From Verrucomicrobia bacterium IMCC26134 (GTDB lineage Bacteria; Verrucomicrobiota; Verrucomicrobiia; Opitutales; Opitutaceae), in assembly GCA_000972765.1 (NCBI GenBank), contig CP011265.1, positions 1,969,501 to 2,033,500 of the forward strand: 64,000 nucleotides of DNA. The letters are read 5' to 3'. Shown in pieces: positions 35,619 to 43,971 of the stretch (the first letter of the stretch is position 1; every line of letters starts with the position of its first letter). The notes beneath the pieces were generated by a model. The model was not told the DNA's origin, did not search any database, and was given only the letters and a program-made list of their open reading frames with translations. A program made the position numbers and the translations under genes.

Positions 35619-36716
35619 ATGGCCCGCGTCACCATGTCCACCATCGCTGCCCGAGCCGGCGTTTCAAAAAACACCGTCTCGCTGGCCCTGCGCAACGATC
35701 CCCAAATCCCAAAAGCAACCCGCACGCGGATCGAGCGCCTCGCGCAAAAACTCGGCTACGTAAAAAATCCAGTCGTTGCCCAGCTTATGACCGAGCTGCG
35801 CAAAGCCCGCCCTACCGGCTATCAACGCACCTTCGCCTTGCTCAACGCCAACCACGACGCGCGCGCCTTCACCCGCCACCCGACCATCCCCGCCTACGTG
35901 GCGGGGTGTCGGCGCCGCGCGCAGCAGCACGGGTGCAACTTTGACGAGTTCTGGTTGCACGACCCCGAGCTGGAAGGGGAAAAACTCGGGCGCATCCTGC
36001 GGGCGCGTGGAATACAGGGTGCCATCGTGGTCGGCTTGATGAAGGAGAACCGTCTGCCCGAGCGCCATCTCGCGCTCTGGCGCGAACACGCCGTGGTCGT
36101 AACGGGCGTGCGCACGCGAGAGCCGACCTTCGCCTTCGCCTGCGTTGACCATCATGCGCTCGTGTTGGAAGCCATGAACCAAGCCCGTCGACTGGGCTAC
36201 GTCCGCCCTGCCCTCGTGCTGGAGGAGAGCATAGACCAGCTCGTCGACGGACGTTTCAGCTCCGGTTTCTGGGTCGGACAACAAAGACTGAAGGCACTGA
36301 ATCGCCTGCCCGCCTACACCTCCGTCGAGGCGACGAGGGCCGCCCCGCGTCGCTTCCAAACCTGGGTGAGAAAACATCGACCTGATGTGATTTTCACCCT
36401 GCACACAGTGGTGCGCGAGTGGCTAGAGGCAGACGGTTGGCGATCACCTCGGGACATCGGCCTTATCCAACTGGAGCGACGGCGCGGTTGCGAAGACTGG
36501 GCCGGCATGGAACAGCACAACGACCTTACTGGAGAAGCCGCCTTGGACATGCTGGTCTCCCAACTCTACACGGGCGAGATCGGGCTGCCGGCTTTCCCCC
36601 GCGCCACCCTGATCGGAGCGACTTGGATGACCGGAAAAACCGTGCGCCCGCAAGAAGTGCCCCCAGAGGCAAAGTCTACGAACCGAGCCGCCACCCGGTC
36701 CGCCGACGTCGCCTGA
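35619..36716 (+). CDS. LacI-family transcriptional regulator, putative arabinose-operon regulator
   Basis: The N-terminal helix-turn-helix is textbook LacI: VTMSTIAARAGVSKNTVSLAL with the hinge helix IERLAQKLGYVKNPV (residues 4-55). The rest is a periplasmic-binding-protein-like effector domain that is divergent from most LacI proteins (GAIVVGLMKENRLPERHL, FACVDHHALVLEAMNQA, DVIFTLHTVVREWL). Its divergent position next to araB suggests control of araBAD by L-arabinose or a derivative; this is inference from context. Only 5 bp separate its stop from the end of the convergent methyltransferase gene. Confidence 0.85.
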   Translation: MARVTMSTIAARAGVSKNTVSLALRNDPQIPKATRTRIERLAQKLGYVKNPVVAQLMTELRKARPTGYQRTFALLNANHDARAFTRHPTIPAYVAGCRRRAQQHGCNFDEFWLHDPELEGEKLGRILRARGIQGAIVVGLMKENRLPERHLALWREHAVVVTGVRTREPTFAFACVDHHALVLEAMNQARRLGYVRPALVLEESIDQLVDGRFSSGFWVGQQRLKALNRLPAYTSVEATRAAPRRFQTWVRKHRPDVIFTLHTVVREWLEADGWRSPRDIGLIQLERRRGCEDWAGMEQHNDLTGEAALDMLVSQLYTGEIGLPAFPRATLIGATWMTGKTVRPQEVPPEAKSTNRAATRSADVA

Positions 36717-36721
36717 AAAGC

Positions 36722-37894
36722 TCATTCTACCCTCAAGATATACCCTCGCAGGTATTCGCTCTCGGGCATCGTGATCAACACCGGATGGTCCGGAGGTTGG
36801 TGGCAGAACTCAACGACCTGCACCTTGCGCTTCGCGTCCGCCGCCGCGTCGGCCAACACGCCGCGCAGCTCCGCATCCTGCATGTGATGCGAACATGTGT
36901 AGGTCGCCAGCAAACCGCCTGGAGCGAGGGCCTTCATCGCTCGCAGGTTGAGCTCCTTGTAGCCGCGCAAGGCACCTTCGAGCGTGCTCTTCGACTTCGC
37001 GAAGGGCGGCGGGTCCAGCACGATCAGGTCCCAAGTCTCGTCGTGCTTGGCTCCGAAATAGTCGAACACGTTGACCGCGGTGAACTCCGCCTTGACGCCG
37101 TTGCGCTCGGCATTGCGCTTCGCCTGCGTGATCGCGTCGAAGGCGCTGTCGAGCCCCTTCACCGTCGCCGCGCCTGCCCGCGCCGCGTGCAAAGCGAACG
37201 AGCCTTGGTTGCAAAACGCATCCAGCACACGGCGCCCCTTGGCGTGACGCGCCACCGCCGCATGCTGCTCGCGTTGGTCTAGGTAGAACCCGGTTTTTTG
37301 ACCGTTCTGCAAATCGAGCCAGTAATCGAATCCGTCGATCGCATGCCAGCGTGGCTCCCAAGCCTTGCCGCTGCGGGTGCGGATTTCCTGCGGCAGGCCC
37401 TCGAGGCGACGAATGTTGGCGTCGTTTCGCAGGATGATTTCCGCCGCCTGCGTGCGCTCGGCCAGCAGCTCGACGATCAGGTCGGAGCGGCGGTCCATCG
37501 CGAGGGTCTGGATCTGCACCACGAGCGTGTCGCCAAATTGATCAACCACCACGCCGGGCAGGTCGTCCGACTCGGACCAGATCAAACGGCGGTTTTTACC
37601 CGCACCCGCCGGAGCTTCGTCGCGGCGTTTCACCGCCCGGTCGATCGCCGCGCGCAAAAAGGCCTCGTTCAACTCCACCCGGTCGCGGCTCAGCCGGCGC
37701 CAGACGATCTGCGATTTCGAGTTGTAGATGCCACTGCCGATAAAGCGCCCGGTGCGGTCGCGTCCCTCGACCAACTCGCCGTCGTGGCTGGGAGCGGGCA
37801 AGGTCTCGACTTCGTTGCCAAACACCCACGGGTGTCCGGCCAACGCGCGAGACTTGGCATTGGGTTTTAACTTAATGAATGCAACTTCGGACAT
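36722..37894 (-). CDS. rlmI: class I rRNA (cytosine-C5) methyltransferase, RlmI-like
   Basis: An N-terminal PUA-like domain (FIKLKPNAKSRALAGHPWVFGNEV, residues 4-27) is followed by the EEHEE-like domain and a SAM-dependent methyltransferase domain: GFYLDQREQHA, RVLDAFCNQGSFALHAARAG as SAM motif I, VNVFDYF, and the catalytic block LIVLDPPPFAKSK. Family members methylate 23S rRNA C1962. The ATG at 37894 starts directly before the PUA domain, and the frame upstream of it has no homology. The length is 390 residues. It is divergent from prfC across about 120 bp. Confidence 0.85.
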   Translation of the reverse strand: MSEVAFIKLKPNAKSRALAGHPWVFGNEVETLPAPSHDGELVEGRDRTGRFIGSGIYNSKSQIVWRRLSRDRVELNEAFLRAAIDRAVKRRDEAPAGAGKNRRLIWSESDDLPGVVVDQFGDTLVVQIQTLAMDRRSDLIVELLAERTQAAEIILRNDANIRRLEGLPQEIRTRSGKAWEPRWHAIDGFDYWLDLQNGQKTGFYLDQREQHAAVARHAKGRRVLDAFCNQGSFALHAARAGAATVKGLDSAFDAITQAKRNAERNGVKAEFTAVNVFDYFGAKHDETWDLIVLDPPPFAKSKSTLEGALRGYKELNLRAMKALAPGGLLATYTCSHHMQDAELRGVLADAAADAKRKVQVVEFCHQPPDHPVLITMPESEYLRGYILRVE

Positions 37895-38016
37895 GTGACC
37901 AACAACCACACCCCACCCGCATCCAACACGAAAGCTCAAAAACACCCCGCCACCCGCAAGATTGCGTTTTCCCTTCCCCTCCCAGCCTCCGCCCCCTTCC
38001 CTCTTACTTTATCTCC

Positions 38017-39657
38017 ATGACTCCCGCCCAGGAAATAGCCCGCCGCCGCACTTTTGCCATCATCTCCCATCCCGACGCCGGTAAAACCACGTTGACCGAG
38101 AAGTTTCTTCTCTACGGCAACGCCATCCATCTCGCCGGCTCCGTGACCGCCCGCAAACAGCAACGCGCCACCACCTCCGACTGGATGGAACTCGAAAAGC
38201 AGCGAGGCATCTCCGTTTCCTCCACCGTTCTCCAGTTCGATTACCAGGGCTATGCCGTCAATCTGCTCGACACCCCCGGCCACAAGGACTTCTCCGAGGA
38301 CACCTACCGCGTGCTCACCGCCGTCGACGCCGCCCTCATGGTCATTGACGCCGCCAAGGGCATCGAGCCCCAGACCCGCAAGCTCTTCGAGGTCTGCAAA
38401 CGTCGCGGCATCCCGATCTTCACCTTCATGAACAAGTGCGACCGTCCCACGCAAAACCCCCTCGAGCTCATCGACGAGCTCGAGCGCGTGCTCGGTCTCG
38501 CCCCCTGCCCCGTCACCTGGCCCCTCGGCAACGGCCCCACCTTCAAGGGCGTCTTCGACCGGCGCGTCAACCAGGTCCACCTCTTCGAACGCACGCCCCA
38601 CGGCGCCTACCGCGCCCCCGTCAACGTCACCGGCCTCTCCGACCCCGCCGTGCGCGATAAATTCGACGACTACACCTACAACGAGGTCACCGAACAGATC
38701 GCCATGCTAGACGGCGCCACCGCCCCCTTCGATCTCGCCGCCATTCACGCCGGCAAACAGACCCCAGTCTTCTTCGGCTCCGCCGTGAACAACTTCGGCG
38801 TCCAGCTCCTCCTTGAGGGGTTCCTCAACAACTCCATTCCTCCCACCACGCGCTGCTCAGTCTCAATGAGCACACCCGGCGCGCCGGCCCTCACCGAGGC
38901 GAGAGAGATTCCCGTCACCCACCAAAAATTCTCCGGGTTCGTCTTCAAGATTCAGGCCAACATGGATCCGAAGCACCGCGACCGCATCGCATTCCTCCGC
39001 GTCTGCTCAGGAAAGTTTGAGCGCGACATGGTCGTCACCCACCAGCGCACCGGCAAATCCGTCCGCCTCTCCTCCTCGCACAAGCTCTTCGGCCAGGAAC
39101 GTGAGACGGTGGATGTCGCTTGGCCGGGCGATGTCATTGGCCTTGTCGGCCACGACGCCTTCGGTATCGGCGATACCCTCAGCGAGGACCGCGCCATCGC
39201 TTATGACGAGATCCCCCGCTTCCCATCCGAGGTATTCGCCTACATCAACAACCCGACCTCTGCCGACGCCAAAAAATACCGCACCGGCCTCGAACAGCTC
39301 CTCCAGGAAGGCGTAGTCCAGTCGTTCATGCCGCGCAACGCCCCCCCCGGCGCGACCCTGCTCGCCGCCGTCGGCCCGCTCCAGTTCGAGGTCGTGCAAG
39401 CCCGCCTCAAATCCGAATACAACGCCGAGTGCCGCATCGAGCCCACCCCGTGGACGCAGCTCCGCTGGGTCGAACCGCACCCCTCTCTCGCCAACCCCAA
39501 CGACATCATCGTCGCCAGCGGCGTTGCCTTCGGCACCGACAAGTTCGGCCACCCCATCGTGCTATTCCCAAACGACTGGACGCGCGACTACTTTATGGAG
39601 AAAAACCCCGAGCTTAAACTCCACGAGATGCCCATCGAGCAAACCAGCGCCGCGTAG
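38017..39657 (+). CDS. prfC: peptide chain release factor 3
   Basis: RF3 is the translational GTPase that recycles RF1/RF2 after termination. The G domain has ISHPDAGKTTLTEKFLLYG (P-loop), RGISVSSTVLQF, LLDTPGHKDFSEDTYR (switch II) and NKCD. RQ-like residues and domains II-III follow (KFSGFVFKIQANMDPKHRDRIAF, EVVQARLKSEYN). The ATG at 38017 is chosen because homology starts there; the frame is open further upstream without similarity. The length is 546 residues. The leader is pyrimidine-rich (CTTACTTTATCTCC) with no Shine-Dalgarno. Confidence 0.96.
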   Translation: MTPAQEIARRRTFAIISHPDAGKTTLTEKFLLYGNAIHLAGSVTARKQQRATTSDWMELEKQRGISVSSTVLQFDYQGYAVNLLDTPGHKDFSEDTYRVLTAVDAALMVIDAAKGIEPQTRKLFEVCKRRGIPIFTFMNKCDRPTQNPLELIDELERVLGLAPCPVTWPLGNGPTFKGVFDRRVNQVHLFERTPHGAYRAPVNVTGLSDPAVRDKFDDYTYNEVTEQIAMLDGATAPFDLAAIHAGKQTPVFFGSAVNNFGVQLLLEGFLNNSIPPTTRCSVSMSTPGAPALTEAREIPVTHQKFSGFVFKIQANMDPKHRDRIAFLRVCSGKFERDMVVTHQRTGKSVRLSSSHKLFGQERETVDVAWPGDVIGLVGHDAFGIGDTLSEDRAIAYDEIPRFPSEVFAYINNPTSADAKKYRTGLEQLLQEGVVQSFMPRNAPPGATLLAAVGPLQFEVVQARLKSEYNAECRIEPTPWTQLRWVEPHPSLANPNDIIVASGVAFGTDKFGHPIVLFPNDWTRDYFMEKNPELKLHEMPIEQTSAA

Positions 39658-40022
39658 GCGATTCTGAGTTTAAAATCGGCTCGGCGTAAACGCCATGCTT
39701 GGCGCGACAACAATGACAAATGCCGAAAAGGGCCAGCGCATTGGGCCGAACTCAGACCCCGCGCCCCGCTCTGAAGCGCCAACGAACGAAGCAATGCGTA
39801 TGAATGAGGAACTATAAAACACCGCTTACCCCGTTAACCTTACGCCCAACGCGGCTTCCTTTTTTCATTCCGTCTTCTGCAGCCAACCTCCGCCCTTGGT
39901 GTGCACCATCCGCCTTAGACAAAATGCATATGCCGCCTCATATGCCTAATTATTTACCGCCTCGCTATTCCCTGATTTTTCACGGGTAAATTTAAACCGC
40001 ATCGTCTCATTCACTTTTCATT
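39658..40022 (+). other. prfC-terC intergenic region
   Basis: These 365 bp contain no convincing gene. GCATATG-CCGCCT-CATATGC at 39926-39945 forms a perfect 7-bp inverted repeat and also holds two direct copies of CATATGCC spaced by 12 bp, a possible operator. The stretch is AT-richer towards terC. I looked for a yybP-ykoY manganese riboswitch, common before terC genes, and did not find its conserved sequences. Confidence 0.4.
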
Positions 40023-40763
40023 ATGAATTACGACTTCCTCTTGGATCCAAATGTCTGGGCCACCTTCGCCCTTCTGGTCGGTCTCGAACTCGTGCTCGGC
40101 ATCGATAATGTCCTCATGATTTCAATCATGACCGGCAACCTGAAGCCGGAAGAAAAGCCCAAGGCTGTGCGCGCCGGCCTCGCCCTGGCTCTCATTCTTC
40201 GCATCAGCGCACTCCTCGGCGTCAGCGCTTTGTTAGCGCTCAAAACCCCGGTGATTTTCGGGCTCTCATGGAAGGATATCATCCTGGCCTCCGGCGGACT
40301 CTTCCTGATCTACAAGGCATCTAAGGAAATCCACCATTCGGTCGAAAACCCGCTCGACGAAGAAGGTGCCTCCGCGAAGAAACTCAGCAGCTTCGGCGCG
40401 GCCATCGCGCAGATCGCGATTCTGGACCTCGTTTTCTCCATCGACTCCGTCATCACCGCAGTGGGCCTCACACCGCACCTGGTGGTTATCTTCGCCGCCG
40501 TCATTGTCTCTTTCGTCATCGTGCTCCTATTCGCCCGCAAAGTCGGCGACTTTATCCATAACCATCCCGCGCTCAAGGTGCTATGCCTAGCCTTCCTGCT
40601 CGTCATCGGCGTGACCCTCATGATGGAGGCTTTTCACCAACACATGCCAAAGGGTTACCTTTATGGGCCCATGGGCTTTGCCCTCATCGTGGAGTTGGCC
40701 CAGATGCGGCAAGCCCATAAAATCAAGCAACGCAGCGCCGCCAATCACCGCGTGGATAAATAA
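40023..40763 (+). CDS. TerC-family integral membrane protein
   Basis: This 246-residue protein has seven likely membrane helices. It carries the two acidic membrane motifs of the TerC/Alx family: LVGLELVLGIDNVLMISI in helix 1 and AILDLVFSIDSVITAVGL in the central helix. Members export Mn2+ or Ca2+ or protect from tellurite. The leader TCATTCACTTTTCATT before the ATG lacks a Shine-Dalgarno sequence. It is convergent with the isomerase gene at 40798. The metal is not known here. Confidence 0.88.
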   Translation: MNYDFLLDPNVWATFALLVGLELVLGIDNVLMISIMTGNLKPEEKPKAVRAGLALALILRISALLGVSALLALKTPVIFGLSWKDIILASGGLFLIYKASKEIHHSVENPLDEEGASAKKLSSFGAAIAQIAILDLVFSIDSVITAVGLTPHLVVIFAAVIVSFVIVLLFARKVGDFIHNHPALKVLCLAFLLVIGVTLMMEAFHQHMPKGYLYGPMGFALIVELAQMRQAHKIKQRSAANHRVDK

Positions 40764-40770
40764 CCAATCC

Positions 40771-40795
40771 GCGAAACGCGACCAGGTCGTTTCGC
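40771..40795. terminator. possible convergent terminator after terC
   Basis: GCGAAAC-GC-GAC, a 3-nt loop and GTC-GTTTCGC form a hairpin with a 2-nt bulge exactly between the convergent stops of terC and the isomerase gene. There is no T tract, so it may be only a structural barrier. Confidence 0.4.
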
Positions 40796-40797
40796 CT

Positions 40798-41574
40798 TCA
40801 TGCCTGATCCATACGGTTCAACCATTTACGAAGCGTGGACGCGTCACGGATGAACGCTTCCGGTGTGTCATCCGGCACGAACTCCATGAGCGCATAGTGT
40901 TCGTCGGGCAATGTGCGCAACTCGCGCCAAAACTCCGACCACCTCGCCTCGCCCTCAGCCAGTGGATGACGGTCCCTGGAGGTAGGCCACCAATGGAAAA
41001 CATGGAGAGTGCTCACTCGCGAAAGCACCGCGCGCAGGCCGTTCACACAGTCGGCGGTAAGCTCGCCGTTGTGTGGCTGCCAACCGGTAAACACATTCGG
41101 ATGGTCCACTTCCACCAGTAATTGAGCAGCGGAATCGTTGGTATCAGTCAGCGTTCCACCGTGAAATTCCAGGGTGATCGACACCCCTACTTGGGCCGCC
41201 AAGCTGGCGATCCTCCGCAAGTCCTCGATCACATTCCAGCGCCCGTTTTCATCCACATCCGCAGATCCCTTGACGCCCGGCCAAACCCGAATGGTCGGCG
41301 CACCAAGCTCGACCGCTGAATCCAGCACAGAACGGAAAGCGAGTCCGTTACTCTCACTGCTGCCTGCCCGGTAATAGCTTCCGTAGGCCGCTACACGGAG
41401 TCCCGCCTCCTGCGTGATCGCCCGCACCTCACGGGCACGTGCGACATCACCATGCGGCACATGAATGTCCCCGCCCCACTCGATGCCACGCAAGTCCGCC
41501 TTGCGGACCAATTCCACAATTTCGAGGGGGCATAGTTTGCGAAAAGTGATGGAGACGAGACCAGGGTGAATCAT
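40798..41574 (-). CDS. sugar phosphate isomerase/epimerase-like TIM-barrel protein
   Basis: This 258-residue protein shares the xylose-isomerase-like barrel but is not closely similar to the one at 3359. Strand-end motifs are LRGIEWGGDIHVPHGD (residues 28-43), VAAYGSYYRAG, IRVWPGVKGSADV, ITLEFHGGTLTD (likely metal Glu), FTGWQPHNGE, LHVFHWWPTSRDRHPL and YALMEFVPDD. Such proteins isomerise free or phosphorylated keto sugars, or act on inositols. No pathway neighbour is present, so the substrate is unknown. Confidence 0.75.
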   Translation of the reverse strand: MIHPGLVSITFRKLCPLEIVELVRKADLRGIEWGGDIHVPHGDVARAREVRAITQEAGLRVAAYGSYYRAGSSESNGLAFRSVLDSAVELGAPTIRVWPGVKGSADVDENGRWNVIEDLRRIASLAAQVGVSITLEFHGGTLTDTNDSAAQLLVEVDHPNVFTGWQPHNGELTADCVNGLRAVLSRVSTLHVFHWWPTSRDRHPLAEGEARWSEFWRELRTLPDEHYALMEFVPDDTPEAFIRDASTLRKWLNRMDQA

Positions 41575-41910
41575 AAGATGACATCAAATCGCCGGAAGAA
41601 GCACCCGACAAGCCCGCGACTTTGTGCCCGCTCTCTTTTTTCAATGAAAACTCCAGATACCGAGATTTTCCTAGCCGAAATAATTCAGTTGCACTGCAAA
41701 ACACTAACTTTTTCAGAAACCAGTGCTTGCCTTCACCCGCCATTTAAGTGCCTCCCGTAAGCAATGAGTTTGTTGCCAAACAGTCCATAGGCCTCAAATA
41801 GGTTAAAAATTACTCCCAACCTTGAACCTGATCCTCAACTGACCTCTCTAGGCACAAACAAACCAAGGATTGACCGTTTACACCCTGCCGGATTCGCGGC
41901 GTTTGTAGTA
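41575..41910. other. AT-rich divergent intergenic region
   Basis: This 336-bp gap lies between the minus-strand isomerase and the plus-strand Pro-rich protein. It is AT-richer than average, holds several poly-T/poly-A stretches (CTCTCTTTTTTCAATG, CTAACTTTTTCAG) and a TTGACC at 41870, and has no credible gene, RNA or clear -10 partner. Divergent promoters are expected here. Confidence 0.4.
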
Positions 41911-43272
41911 TTGCCCGAAGCACGCTGGTCAAATGCACGAGAAGCACTCGTATCAGCTTTGTCTGGAGGTGATACACTCCAGCCCTTCATCACTACCCCA
42001 ATTCATGGACCAAAGGTGGGCCCTGCAGTTGCTTCACGGCCTGCTCCGGCACCCGCCCCTCCGGTGCCGGTCAAACTGGCGGCTCTGCGCAACGCCAACC
42101 CGGCGGCAACCCTTGCCGTCGAGGTGCCCTCGTCACCCGCCTCTAAAACACACTCCCTTCGCGATGCATCAAACCCATCAAAAACAAGCAGGTTAACCCC
42201 TCGACCCGCCACTCCCCTGCTCCCCCTCGAAGCAGGCCCGGTTCCGGCCGACTTGGATTCAAAATCGCCCCCTGTTCCAAGCGAGGCGCAGCCCGAAGCA
42301 GACTCCACAATAACAGCAGGAGCAACCGACTCTATCCCTGCTCAAGACGATACCCCTTTGACGGTCAAACTACGAGTAGCCTCCCGACCTGCAGCGCCCA
42401 ACCCGCTCGAATCCACGCCTCCCCTCACTGCCCCCGCCGCCCCCTCCGCACCGGTATCGAAACCACGTTTCCCGCAGGAAGAGATTCCCCTACTTCCTAT
42501 CCCGGGAATCGCAGCACTGAAGCGGCGAACGACACCAGTCCCGACCGCAAGCAGGCCATCACGCGCTCCATTTAGCCAATCGAATACTCAACCTGCATTT
42601 GGTCGCGATAAGAGTCCTGCTCCCGCAAGCCCAAATCTGCCAAATGCGCAGATACCCTCTGCCAAAACACTCCCATCCGGTCCAACTGAAAGCACTCGTC
42701 TAACACGCCATCCTATTGCTAAATCCGCTCTTCCCGTCGGTAAGATCGAGCCCCAAGAGGAAACGCTGAAATCATCTCCGTGGGAAAACGCCGGACGGTT
42801 TCTTGGCTATGCGGTCATCGTGGCGATTCTCGGTGTGATCGTAAACACCCTCTACCAGTCCTATAAGGAAATGCATACTGCGTCGGACCCAGCAGAGCCA
42901 AAACTTGCGGCTCCGATTGCCGTAGATGCACCTGTAAAGACCGCCGCAATCAGTTCGCCCCCATCTACACCTAAACCGATAGACCCAACTCCATCACCCA
43001 CGCCCGCGGTTTCGAATACCCCGCAAAACACCACCCCGCTCCCTTCTCCGCCGCCTGCACCGACCGATGAGTTCATCACCGCAGTCAATGGGCTGAAAGT
43101 CACGGGGGTTTTGATCGGGACTCCGTTACGCGTAATAATTAACGGTCGACGGTTCGAAACTGGCGACTTGGTGAATGAAAAGCTCGGTGTCAGACTGGTC
43201 GGCTACGAAGCGGATAGTCGCAGCCTTGTTTTTGAAGACCGAACAAAAGCAAAAGCTAAATTTCGCTACTAA
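41911..43272 (+). CDS. Pro-rich single-pass membrane protein, unknown function
   Basis: The 453-residue frame has a disordered Pro/Ala/Ser/Thr-rich N-terminal region (about residues 1-285), one membrane helix (GRFLGYAVIVAILGVIVNTLY, about 290-310), another Pro-rich linker and a compact C-terminal domain. That domain (TAVNGLKVTGVLIGTPLRV, ETGDLVNEKLGVRLVGYE) resembles small beta domains of PilP/GspC-type secretion proteins. Topology is likely cytoplasmic N-terminus and periplasmic C-terminus. No ATG or GTG precedes the TTG at 41911 in frame, and CTG or ATT further upstream are alternatives, so the start is uncertain. Codon usage is less C-biased than that of its neighbours. Confidence 0.6.
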   Translation: MPEARWSNAREALVSALSGGDTLQPFITTPIHGPKVGPAVASRPAPAPAPPVPVKLAALRNANPAATLAVEVPSSPASKTHSLRDASNPSKTSRLTPRPATPLLPLEAGPVPADLDSKSPPVPSEAQPEADSTITAGATDSIPAQDDTPLTVKLRVASRPAAPNPLESTPPLTAPAAPSAPVSKPRFPQEEIPLLPIPGIAALKRRTTPVPTASRPSRAPFSQSNTQPAFGRDKSPAPASPNLPNAQIPSAKTLPSGPTESTRLTRHPIAKSALPVGKIEPQEETLKSSPWENAGRFLGYAVIVAILGVIVNTLYQSYKEMHTASDPAEPKLAAPIAVDAPVKTAAISSPPSTPKPIDPTPSPTPAVSNTPQNTTPLPSPPPAPTDEFITAVNGLKVTGVLIGTPLRVIINGRRFETGDLVNEKLGVRLVGYEADSRSLVFEDRTKAKAKFRY

Positions 43273-43375
43273 GGGCACCCGCGAGAAAATTTTTTATTAA
43301 TACGCCTAGCCGTGTTAAGCTATCAAATACCTGGGCGGAAAATCGAACGCACGCAGATATACGAGGATCGAATTC

Positions 43376-43855
43376 ATGAGCATTTTAGGATGCGTAATAT
43401 CGACAATTGCGCACATATTCTTTTGCTCACATGAAGCTTCGGTCCTCATGCGTATTCCCATCATCCCTTATCTATCGTTTTCCAGTCTGGTCGGTGATGC
43501 ATTGGCGGAAGATTTGGACCAGTTGGTCGCTAAAAAAAACTCCACCGAAGTCGTGCTCTTTTCGGATGAGACGGGTGTCAGGAATGCCTTGATGCCGATC
43601 GGCCCGGGGCATCAGCACACTAAACTTGACGAACTTGCCGGCGAGGAAATCGAAGGGCTGAAGCCTTTGTGCGCCATCCGCCTTGACCCGGACGGAACCA
43701 AGCCGGATCCAACTCTAGAATATGAACGGATGCTAGCCCGGCTAGAATCCAAACTGAAGGAACGCGAAACCGAACTCGATCGACGCGAAAAAACCTTGAT
43801 CCACTTGGAGAAAGATTTCTTTGAACGCGGCGGACATTCTAACGTAGCCAGTTGA
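43376..43855 (+). CDS. hypothetical protein with C-terminal coiled coil
   Basis: This 159-residue protein, or 135 residues from the ATG at 43448, is unrecognised. The first 24 residues are hydrophobic-rich and may be an upstream artefact; [21 protein letters not shown] is a plausible real start. The middle ([18 protein letters not shown]) is globular. Residues 115-150 are a strongly charged heptad coil ([20 protein letters not shown]). It lies between the Pro-rich membrane protein and pgi on the same strand. Confidence 0.55.
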   Translation: MSILGCVISTIAHIFFCSHEASVLMRIPIIPYLSFSSLVGDALAEDLDQLVAKKNSTEVVLFSDETGVRNALMPIGPGHQHTKLDELAGEEIEGLKPLCAIRLDPDGTKPDPTLEYERMLARLESKLKERETELDRREKTLIHLEKDFFERGGHSNVAS

Positions 43856-43971
43856 ATGAAAATTATCCGGCACCGGGTATCAATGATCTGGCGGTGGAAT
43901 TACTTTGGCATCGAATACACCGGACAGTTCATACGAGCATCGCGACTCGCACGCCTTTCACTTTAACCCTT

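Noticed and set aside
39658-40022. yybP-ykoY manganese riboswitch before terC
   Set aside because: The conserved sequences of this riboswitch could not be found on the plus strand.
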